From Pigoraptor chileana (taxonomy: Eukaryota; Opisthokonta; Filasterea), in the NCBI GenBank assembly GCA_943704495.1, contig CALSCR010001541.1, positions 1-21,818 on the forward strand: 21,818 nucleotides of DNA, read 5' to 3'. The notes beneath the pieces were generated by a model that searched no databases, was not told where the DNA came from, and saw only the letters and a list, made by a program, of their open reading frames with translations. Position numbers and translations under genes: made by a program. Shown piece by piece: positions 11,101 to 18,626 of the stretch; positions within the stretch are counted from its first letter, which is position 1, and every line of letters starts with the position of its first letter.

Positions 11101-12266
11101 GCAGAAGCCCGCACGCTTCATTATACGTTCGACATCGACCGCGGCTTTTCGTGGGAGCAGGCAGAGTCTATTCTGTCTGATCACAAAAATAGGTTTCGTA
11201 AGGAAGTGGGCGAGGAGGATCGTGAGAGTGGCTTCTTTGTCGGCCGCTCAGAGTTGTACGAAAGCTATCCTGGGGTCGCCATCAAAGTGATTGGAACCAA
11301 TTCTTTCAGGATACTACGCCCGTCGACAGGATGGACCGAACAAAAAACGAGGAAGGACGTGAACAGCACGTGCAAATTTGCACGGACACCAGCGTCTCTG
11401 CGAAAAACGCGTGCCGACTGGGAGAACATCTACAAGCAGACAGAGCGGCGGTGCCTGCACTTGGCCCGCGGGGCAGCGTGCACGAATTACGGTTGCACGC
11501 ACGGAATGAGGAGGACAACTGTGCACGTCATGGCTGGGTGCATTCTGCCTGTGTGGAAGAACATCGACAGGGCGCTCAACAACTATGTCAACAAGCTCCG
11601 CATAGTGAGAATCACGACATCAGATGGACAGCGCGTCGTTGGTAGGTTATTCGAACAAATGTGATTTGTGCGCATTTTTTACTCTCCGTCAGGGTACTTC
11701 GGAAGCTTTCCTCGGTTTGCACTCTCCTCACACGACCACAACTGTGCTCTGGAATTGAACCACGCCCTTTATGCTTTCCAACAATACTTCTCTGCTGCTT
11801 CTGTTGGTCGCCCCTGTTGACAGGTCTGGACGTGCCGGACCAGTACATCGCGAGGGCTCTCGGCGCCATCAACAACAAGGATGTGCCCCTTCTCCCTCCC
11901 TCGGGTGAGGAGGCCTCTGGCCAGAGCGGACGCGGGCGGCGTGGCGGACGTGGCTCACGTGGCTCACGGGGTGGCGGCAGTGGCGGCAGTGGGGGCGGTG
12001 TTCTACCAAAGCTTGGCAGGCGAGCGCAGCGATGGCAACGGCTGATGGAGCAGCAGAACAGCATACAGCGGCTTTCACGTGATATCAGCCGCAGTCTGGA
12101 CCCAAACGTACAGCCACCGAGTGCGGCAGTGCCCGCCAGCAACGGAGGAGGCGCATCGTCGGCACCTATGCGCAATTCAGGAGTCCTCACGTTGGACGCA
12201 ATGCTCGCAATTGTGCGTCAGCGCGCGCACCGCACCCCTGTCACGTGGCCCGCCTCGTACGACTGA
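5147..12266 (+). CDS. SBNO1: Strawberry notch (SBNO) family helicase-like protein, 20 exons
   Basis: Known family: nuclear DExD/H helicase-like regulators of transcription and chromatin in animals, plants and protists. Seen: 20 exons totalling 1,499 codons (human SBNO1 about 1,390): 5147-5622, 5729-5766, 5928-6050, 6173-6561, 6694-6852, 7022-7211, 7350-7432, 7532-7764, 7883-7951, 8154-8350, 8472-9022, 9173-9295, 9444-9602, 9715-9850, 9989-10176, 10303-10431, 10558-10617, 10761-10946, 11074-11641, 11824-12266. Walker [12 protein letters not shown] is at about 282-292. Walker B is DECHKAKN at 399-406, followed by SATGASE and GLWGPGTPF. Residues 653-836 are acidic and low in complexity. Motif V is [14 protein letters not shown] near 936-949 and motif VI is [11 protein letters not shown] to about 983. 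The C-terminal beta domain runs up to DGQRVVG, and the tail has RGG/GGS repeats at about 1388-1411. Residues 1-190 match nothing I know. Intron 5 is AT-AC and intron 13 is GC-AG. Start context is A at -3, G at +4. SBNO1 versus SBNO2 orthology cannot be decided. Confidence 0.95.
6853..7021 (+). other. Candidate U12-type AT-AC intron in SBNO (intron 5)
   Basis: The conserved family peptide around Walker B is D-F/Y-D/E-G-V/L-I-V-F-D-E-C-H. Here DYEGL ends at 6852 and IVFDECH starts at 7022. The only cut restoring it leaves an intron that begins ATATCCACAT and ends TTGTAC. ATATCC is the core of the minor-spliceosome donor of the AT-AC class, and a CCTTAAC branch-like element lies at 6948-6954. 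No GT donor exists in the last 20 nt of the upstream exon. Weak points: donor positions 7-8 are AC rather than TT, and the branch-like element is about 68 nt from the acceptor, which is long for this class. Confidence 0.72.
8382..8433 (+). repeat. Two-copy tandem duplication inside SBNO intron 10
   Basis: The 24-mer starting TCTGCGTTGATGTGGGTATG occurs at 8382-8405 and again, identically, at 8410-8433, so the period is 28 nt. The copies are identical, so the duplication is recent. It lies within the intron 8351-8471. Confidence 0.93.
9023..9172 (+). other. Stopless 150-nt intron of SBNO (intron 11)
   Basis: It is bounded by AAG|GTGAGC and CTTGCAG|GTC. Its length is a multiple of three and it contains no in-frame stop, so retention would keep the frame. 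The retained peptide would include the hydrophobic run [21 protein letters not shown] treat it as an intron because it has good splice sites and the peptide is out of character with the surrounding acidic nuclear sequence. Confidence 0.7.
9603..9714 (+). other. GC-AG intron of SBNO (intron 13)
   Basis: Family alignment joins NEFLEGRK directly to [10 protein letters not shown]. The phase-0 cut after AAG at 9602 gives an intron starting GCGAGTGAGA and ending ACTCCAG. Apart from the C at position 2 the donor is strong (AAG|GCGAGT). The next usable GT in phase (GTAATA at about 9665) would insert some 20 unmatched residues. Confidence 0.75.
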
Positions 12267-12615
12267 GAGCGACAATGCTGATTGGCGCCGATTGTAATTC
12301 TCGGGGGCCCGAAAGCGCCCAATACCAAACCTGTATGTATTCTTGCATGCATTTAGGAGGCGAGGCGCGCACTCGATGGAATGATAAAACTTTAGTTCCA
12401 CAGAGAAGGTGCGAGCGGGCAGATTGTGGGTAGTGGATGTTTCCGGGTCCATGCCGGGACAGTTGCAGCCATGCCCCCGTGCCCGTGCACCTCTCATTTA
12501 CACCTATCAAATATACAGCGTGCCAATTGATGCCCGACAGCGTGAGTGTGAGTAGCGTGAGTGATTGCAAATAGTTACAAAGCCATTCAATTTATTACTG
12601 AGACCATTGGCTGCG
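12267..12615. other. Convergent intergenic gap SBNO / POLR3D
   Basis: This is a 349-bp gap between the two stop codons. Just past the SBNO stop is a nested inverted repeat: GGCGC (12284) with GCGCC (12315-12319), and inside it TCGGG-GG-CCCGA at 12301-12312. On the minus strand an AATAAA (complement of 12591-12596) lies about 20 nt after the POLR3D stop and is a plausible poly(A) signal. No coding peptide is recognisable. Confidence 0.55.
12591..12596 (-). promoter_or_regulatory. Putative poly(A) signal AATAAA of POLR3D
   Basis: The plus strand reads TTTATT, so the minus strand reads AATAAA, starting 20 nt after the TGA at 12618-12616. If used, the 3' UTR would be only about 40-50 nt. Assignment rests on position and the hexamer alone. 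Confidence 0.4.
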
Positions 12616-15368
12616 TCAGTGCCCCACATCGAGCGCGGCGCTTTCGAGCATCGTGTCGACATCCGGGGTGACCAGAAGCCGGTGGCCCACGCGACCCAGC
12701 ACAATGCACTGCTTGAACTCGGGAGAAACAGCGACGGCCTCCTGCAAGAAACCGCACGGAGTCCCTGACGATATCTGAAGAACACGATATTTGGGCAACG
12801 AGCGTTTTGAATAATAATAAAAAACGCAAACACAAAAGAATGGAGATATTGTCGAATATGTGTGCACAAGTAGAGAGCAATTAATGAAGACAAAAACACA
12901 AAGCGCTAAAAAGGGGGTTCACCTTGCAAGTTGCAATGCAGAAAGCACCGAAGAAATACAAACATATATAAGAGGGGCACTTACGTTGAGAGACACGTGG
13001 CCGATTTGCAGCGTGGTCTTCCCGGATCTCCGCACAACAATCTTCCCGAGTAGTCCGTCCTTCATGTCTCGCATTGTGTTTGTGAACGGCGGCCACGCAT
13101 CCGCCGCAGACGCATCGCCACCGCCTGCCTGAGAGTCTCTCTGTTGCTGCTGCTGCTGTTGTTGCTGTTGATCTGCGGGGGCGGCTGCATTTGGCTGCTG
13201 ACCCCTGTCGGCAACCACGTACGGAAGGACGTCGGGGAACTGCATGAAGAGAAGCGTTTCTAGGTCGCGCTGCAGGTTCCCATTGCGAAAGACAAAGCGA
13301 AATGTAAGAGATCGGATTCAAGTCAGTGTCTTAGGCGCTGTGCCCATGGATTCCACAAGAGAGATGTAGGATTCAAGTCAGTGTCTTAGCGCATGGATTC
13401 CACAACTCCACAAGAGAGAAAGAGTGGTGTACAATTTAATATTCAATAGGTAGCGCCATGCAGAAAACACACACGCAAGAAAGCGCAATGACATACCTGC
13501 AGTGCTTCCAAAAGAATTTCAGAGGGCTGTGTGGGTGCCTGCTTTTCTTCGTCCCGTCGCTGCTCAGCCGCCTCTGCCGCAATACGATCTGCACCCTGTG
13601 CGCCGTCGCCGTGTCCTTCATCCATCGGCTCTGGTTTGACTGAGCATGCGGGTGTGAGTGGAGTATGAACAGCATTAGATGTGCCGTGAGCGAGAACACG
13701 AGCCACGAGGTCACTCCACACAGACACACAAACACACACTCTCTCATACACACACTCACACGTACACAACAGCCCATTAAAAAGGGCAAAGGCAAGACTC
13801 CTGGCACTGCACAGCGACTCCAGTGTGTATCACATGTATGCGCACACACGCACGCACCTGAAGACGGCGCTTTTCTCTTTCGCTGTCCCGCCAGTGGCAG
13901 AGTGGTGGGCTGGTTGTCGCCGACAATCCCATTCGAGTCATCCTCCTGTTCACATCACGTGACGCGCGCAATTTAGACAGACGACAATACTCTCGGACTC
14001 GGTGTCACGCACATACTCCTTCCCTATTTGCCACAAAGACACAAAAGCGATCCAATACGACTGCAAAACACTGCCATAAGCACAGCCACAAGCACAGCCA
14101 CAAGCATAACCAGCGAGCGCATGCATAATGCACTATGTGCATGATAACAGCACATTAGGTCCCCACCATATCCTCCGTTTGTCGCTCTCTCCCCGCCCTA
14201 ACCGCACGCGCCGATGCAGCCTTTGAGCCAGAGCCCCTCCCACGGCCGGCGCCACTGCCACTGCCACTGCCACTACCACTGTCTCTGTCTCCACCGCCAC
14301 CGCCTCCAAATGCGACATATGCTGCACGACAGCAACAAACAAACACGAAATTGCACAAACAAACACGTTCACGAAGTCAACACACACACACACACACACA
14401 CACATCAGATCGCTTCAAATACAACTGGCGAAACAAATACGCACGAACTATATGCCTTCATGAACATCTAACTCAGCAAAGGGCAAAACAAGGAGTGCGA
14501 AGGACACCCCACACAACACACGCGAAATGTGGGCGACCGACAAACACTCACACGTGCCACCAAACGAGGGCCCCGCCCGCAGCCTGTCCGCAGGCCCCAT
14601 GGAGAAAGATCCCATGGTCTGCTTGAGCTCTTTTCGCGGACGCATGCCACGACCTCTCCCCATTCCAGGCTGACACGGAAGCCACACCCGACAAAGAAAC
14701 AAAGACGAAGTTGCGCCGGTTATTAAAGTAATTCAACGTCGCTCATTCAGGCTCACCTGGATGAAGACTCGTGGACGAGTGATGCGACAGGACAACCATG
14801 CTTTCCTTCACTTTGAGATGCCCAATCAGTCCAATGCGAGGGACACACGCACATACACACGCAACGGCACAAACGTCTCCAAGTTCATCCCCACCTTCTC
14901 CAGCAGATTTCCAGTGGGAGCGGCGGCCTTCTTTGGGGCGCCATCTGCTCCTTCTGGCTTGGCAGGCGCACTGCACGCAACACAGACCAGAACCACATGC
15001 ACCATGACCATTTTTGAGAAAAATGGGTGAGATCGAATCACATGCACAGCTCGCACATGCGCACAAACGGTAAAGAGGCACGGTCTGCGCACAACTCACT
15101 CTTCCTTCTTTCGTCGCACTGGCACCGTCGGCACAAATGTTTTCTGCATGATAATACGACAGATTCGCAAACATACAGTGAGAATCCCTTCTCCCCTTAC
15201 AATCATTCCAGACTTGCAACACTTACCCACAGACACATTCAGCACGTGACCACACACCTTTTGCACACCGCCGAGTGTAGTGTCAGACGCCTCCTTCTTG
15301 ATGGCGGGCGGAATTGGCATTGCAGGCCCCTTGCCCTTGTTCGGCGGGGGATTCAATGGCTGCGACAT
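12616..15368 (-). CDS. POLR3D: RNA polymerase III subunit RPC4 (C53/POLR3D)
   Basis: Known role: RPC4 forms the TFIIF-like RPC4-RPC5 heterodimer of nuclear RNA polymerase III, acting in initiation, termination and reinitiation on tRNA and 5S genes. Seen: nine exons on the minus strand, 15258-15368, 15100-15143, 14895-14970, 14552-14669, 14167-14321, 13858-13945, 13497-13639, 12985-13269 and 12616-12774; 392 residues (human about 398). Landmarks: TLGGVQKKTFVPTVPVRRKK, a GMGRGRGMRP basic motif before SFSMGPADR, a GGGGGGDRDSGSGSGSG linker, QPTTLPLAGQ, LETLLFMQFPDVLP, a 10-Gln run, then the dimerisation domain GLLGKIVVRRSGKTTLQIGH, GTPCGFLQEAVAV and VLGRVGHRLLVTPDVDTML. These follow the human order throughout. 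An optional exon at 14757-14800 (with exon 3 lengthened to 14861) also keeps frame, but needs a 60-nt intron, shorter than any other here. It is divergent from GRHPR. Confidence 0.9.
13141..13171 (-). repeat. CAG/CAA tract encoding polyglutamine in RPC4
   Basis: On the minus strand a mixed CAA/CAG run encodes ten glutamines between the PYVVADRG segment and the dimerisation domain. The interrupted codon mix makes it less prone to slippage than pure CAG. It sits in a linker, so length variation is probably tolerated. Confidence 0.85.
13314..13412 (-). repeat. Imperfect tandem duplication in POLR3D intron 7
   Basis: GGATTCAAGTCAGTGTCTTAG occurs (plus strand) at 13314-13334 and 13369-13389, and CATGGATTCCACAA follows each copy. 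The period is about 55 nt, with small differences between copies. It lies within the intron 13270-13496. Confidence 0.9.
14079..14108 (-). repeat. Short 12-nt tandem repeat in POLR3D intron 5
   Basis: The unit AGCACAGCCACA (plus strand) is repeated about two and a half times within the intron 13946-14166. It is probably simple slippage. Confidence 0.8.
14381..14404 (-). repeat. CA microsatellite in POLR3D intron 4
   Basis: About twelve CA units on the plus strand read as GT on the sense strand of POLR3D. The tract lies inside the intron 14322-14551, about 60 nt upstream of its acceptor. Confidence 0.92.
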
Positions 15369-15792
15369 GGCAGGGGTTCTAATGTCACCCCGGTGCGCGG
15401 GTTCAGCACAGGCCTCGTATGCCCGCAATAGTCACCGAATGAATGAGATGCAGACCGAAAATGACAAGAAAGACACAGGATGAAATCAACGGCCCATCGA
15501 ACATTTATGCATTACTGCGCGCACATATGGAAACCAGGAAATGGGAGGAATACAAGTGCAAGTGAATGATTTCTGTGCTTAATTGATTCGGATTTACGCT
15601 GACTCCCGGCGTCGGTCTCGTGCAGCAATGGCAGATCACGTGACCGCATGGACCGGCTGTTGTGAGCCGGACAGACTCCGCTACGTACTGTGAAGATCTT
15701 TGCAGATGCACGTTGATATAGAGCAGGCAGTCGCAATTCGACAGTCGCGCGCAGACGCACACTGACGCGGGGATCTGCAGGGAGTGCTGACC
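15369..15792. promoter_or_regulatory. Divergent promoter region POLR3D / GRHPR, with CACGTGACC element
   Basis: This 424-bp stretch lies between the two start codons (631 bp if the inner GRHPR start is used). It contains CACGTGACC at 15637-15645, the core shared with two other divergent promoters. Four more CACGTG hexamers follow within the 5' end of GRHPR (15796, 15834, 15864, 16004). No TATA element stands out. The regulatory role is inferred from motif and position. Confidence 0.5.
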
Positions 15793-17837
15793 ATGCACGT
15801 GATCACACGACTGAGCGCAGTGACGCACCATTCCACGTGCGGGACACTTCGACGGACGGTCGGCACGTGTGCCCCTTTTGTTCGCAACTTCATCACGTTA
15901 GGACATCCATCGCCACTACTGCAGTCGAGACTGATTGCGACAACTAAAGTGCTCTCCTCAGTGAACGCCTCTGTTAATGGTCGCGCGCCGGCAAGGAACA
16001 TGTCACGTGATCACAAGGATGCGAATGCGGATGGCCGCAAGACTGTTCTTGTAACGCGCCGGCTGCCTCCAAAGGCAATGGCGCGCCTCGAAGCGGTTCA
16101 AGGGTGCGTGGTGTCCGTGAAGTCCGCTTCTTATCGATTGTGTATTTGTGTGTGTTTACATGTATGTGTTTATGACGTGATTCCGTGCCAATGACACTCG
16201 TATTGGTACGTATGTTGTGAGCCTGTCAAATAACTTGCAGTCGGTTGGTCACTCCGACTCCCCTTTACCGCCTGTCCACCTGTGGATGCACGCAATCAAT
16301 CTCACAAACTCTGGGTCACTTTGCAACCCACACACAACTCCAACAACTGCACAACAATTGGACATAGAATCAACCTGCTCACGTGGGACTCCGAGCAACC
16401 CATCGCCAGGGCTGATCTCTTGTCGCGAGTGCGAGGCACGTGGTATTGTGTTAATGGTGCATGTGGTGCTGCCTTGTCACTGACCCCGGCAGTTACATAT
16501 GCCGCTAATAGAGACAAGACGCAACGAAACGCAAGTCATACAATGCCTCCCTCCACCATCAGCACCACGTGGCGCTGCTGTCGGCAACGTCGTGTGTGTT
16601 CTTCCTCCCTTCCGCACGCAATCGACAAGCAGCATTATTGTTTTGTCTTTCACACCCTGCTTTCCCGTTGTTGTGGAGTCCATGGGTACATCGCCCAACG
16701 CACTGACTTGAATCCATGGTCTCTTTCTGGTTGTTTTGGGAGTGCAGGCGTCGATGGGCTTCTGTGTCTCCTTACTGACAAGATCGACACGGAACTGCTT
16801 GATGCCGCGGGTGAGTCTGCCTGCGCACCCCCACACGCTCAACTCCCCCACACACGCACACCTCACTGTTGGTGTTTCTGTGGATGGTGCATGGCACAAT
16901 GCATGTGAAATTATTATTGTCGATTTATGGGAATTCCATTGAGCTGTGAGAGAGTTTGCGAAAGCAAGAGAGCGGGAGAGGGAATGTGCGTATGTTGTGT
17001 GTGTGTGTGTGTGTGTGTGTGCGCGTCTGCTCCTGACCCCCTTCTCGTCATTCTCGTCCCCCTCCCTTTTCAGGCCCTTCCTTAAAGGTCGTCAGTTCCA
17101 TGTCAGTGGGAATCGACCACATCGATGCCTCTGCATGCCGGCTGCGCGGGATATCGATTGGCAACACTCCCGGCGTGCTTACCGAAGCCACCGCCGACAT
17201 TGCCCTCATGCTCGCACTCATGGCCGCGCGACGCGCCGTCGAGGCGACCGAGGCCGTGCGCAGTGGCGAGTGGGGCGCGTGGCAGCCGCTGTGGATGTGC
17301 GGCCGAGACATTGCCGGTGCCACTGTCGGCATTGTTGGTCTCGGGCGGATCGGCGCTGCGGTTGCGCGGCGAATGAGAGCATGCGGTGCATCGACTGTTC
17401 TGTACTCTGGGTCTCGCAAAAAGAAGGACGCCGCGGCAGAGGTCGCAGGCGAATTTGTTCCCTTGGGAGATCTGCTCCGTCGAAGCGATTTTGTGTTTGC
17501 GACATGTGCTTTGAATGATGCGACAAAGGGGCTGTTCGACTATGCTGCCTTTACCGCGATGAAGCCGACGGCGGTCTTTGTGAACACAAGCCGCGGGGGT
17601 GTCGTGAACCAGGATGATCTCGTGCGTGTGCTCACCGAACGGCGCGTGTTTGCGGCGGGTCTTGACGTGACCACTCCCGAACCGCTGCCGACAGACCATC
17701 CACTGCTGAGCCTGCGTAACTGCGTCGTCCTCCCACACATTGGCAGCGCCACAATCGACACACGAGAGGCAATGGCGTCACTTGCTGTGGACAACGTCAT
17801 TCGAGGACTCGTAGCGCCGCTTCCCCCTCCTTCTTGA
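15793..17837 (+). CDS. GRHPR: Glyoxylate/hydroxypyruvate reductase (D-2-hydroxyacid dehydrogenase)
   Basis: Known role: NAD(P)H-dependent reduction of glyoxylate to glycolate and of hydroxypyruvate to D-glycerate. Seen: four exons, 15793-16103, 16368-16435, 16748-16810 and 17074-17837; 401 residues from the first ATG, 332 from the ATG at 16000 (human about 328). KTVLVTRRLPPKA opens the domain, followed by NLLTWDSEQPIA, GVDGLLCLLTDKID, SLKVVSSMSVGIDHID and TPGVLTEATADIAL. The dinucleotide fold is TVGIVGLGRIG at about 231-241 (long form). The catalytic triad motifs are all present: Arg in NTSRGGVVNQDD, Glu in TTPEPLPTDHP, His in VLPHIGSAT. The first 69 residues have about eight basic and no acidic residues, as in a mitochondrial targeting peptide. 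The C-terminus (PPPS) is not a peroxisomal signal. Intron 2 appears to be GC-AG; the GT-AG alternative ending exon 2 at 16439 and starting exon 3 at 16743 adds residues before GVDG. It is convergent with ELP6. Confidence 0.94.
16436..16747 (+). other. Possible GC-AG intron of GRHPR (intron 2)
   Basis: The family consensus LL-x-R-V-x-G-x-D-G-L-L is restored exactly by cutting after G16435 (intron starts GCACGTGG) and before 16748 (GTGCAG|GC), giving LLSRVRGVDGLLCLLTD. A GT-AG alternative (16440-16742) gives LLSRVRGTAGVDGLL with a two-residue insertion and a weaker-looking acceptor. The two cannot be separated without RNA. Confidence 0.5.
16996..17021 (+). repeat. GT microsatellite in GRHPR intron 3
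   Basis: About thirteen GT units lie in the intron 16811-17073, about 50 nt upstream of the acceptor. CA-rich sequence at about 16848-16862 in the same intron could pair with it in the transcript. Confidence 0.92.
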
Positions 17838-18276
17838 GCGAGTCGTCGTGAATTATTGTTCGTGAATGAAGTGCGCGTGTGTGTGTGTGGTGTAAATAGA
17901 AATTATTGACCTTGTGCGCTGCTGTCGGCGACTGTCAGCTGTATTATGTACCGGAGTGTTGTGCCTGACTGTGGAGTGCTCCACAGCCGGAGTGAGGTCG
18001 GAGTGGATGCCCTCAATCCACATACACACATGCACACTCACTGCCTTGTGCGCCCTGGCGGTGGATGCCGCAGCAGTAACAGCTGCAGCAACCACGACAG
18101 ACTGCGGTAATACGGTCACTTGGCAGTAAAAACCCACGTATCCATGGACTGTGCGATTTGCGATTTGCGATTATACGCAGTGCATGCTCTAGAGAAAGAG
18201 GGACGAGAGGAAAAGAACAGCCGCCACAACGAATGAGGGAGAGCGTGCGAATCGGCGACAGACGACGAATCGGCCC
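17838..18276. other. Convergent intergenic gap GRHPR / ELP6
   Basis: This is a 439-bp gap between the stop codons of two convergent genes. It holds a short GT tract at about 17876-17888 and a near-perfect inverted repeat CTGTGGAG-TG-CTCCACAG at 17969-17986, which could fold as a hairpin in either 3' UTR. No coding peptide is recognisable. Confidence 0.55.
17969..17986. repeat. Inverted repeat (8-bp arms) between convergent genes
   Basis: CTGTGGAG and CTCCACAG are exact reverse complements separated by TG. As RNA this would more likely form a 7-bp stem with a GUGC loop. It lies 132 nt past the GRHPR stop and 290 nt past the ELP6 stop. Confidence 0.8.
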
Positions 18277-18594
18277 TCAGAGGGTGGCACGTGACATCCC
18301 CGGAGCGAAGAAGGACACCATGTGGTCCATGATCTTGTACTGCAGCACCACCGGCGGCTTCGGTGGATGTGCGTGCGGCTCTGTCGCCGTCAACTGAAAC
18401 GCGGTCGGTGAGTTGAGATGCAAAATGGGTTTAACAGTTGTTGTTGTTGTGGTTATTGCACACAAGTCAGCGTTTGAATGTATAGAAAGGAGCAATGAAG
18501 TAATCTGATGCCCATAGCACGATTTTGCAACTAGATACTCAGATACATATATATATATATATATATACAAAGGCACGTGCACAAACACACACCG

Positions 18595-18626
<32 letters not shown>

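Noticed and set aside
12881-13321. 146-codon minus-strand frame overlapping POLR3D exon 8
   Set aside because: It is a different frame of the same strand. The real frame is fixed by the RPC4 dimerisation domain and the splice phases.
17837-17837. Peroxisomal targeting signal at the GRHPR C-terminus
   Set aside because: The protein ends PPPS, which does not match the SKL-type tripeptide.
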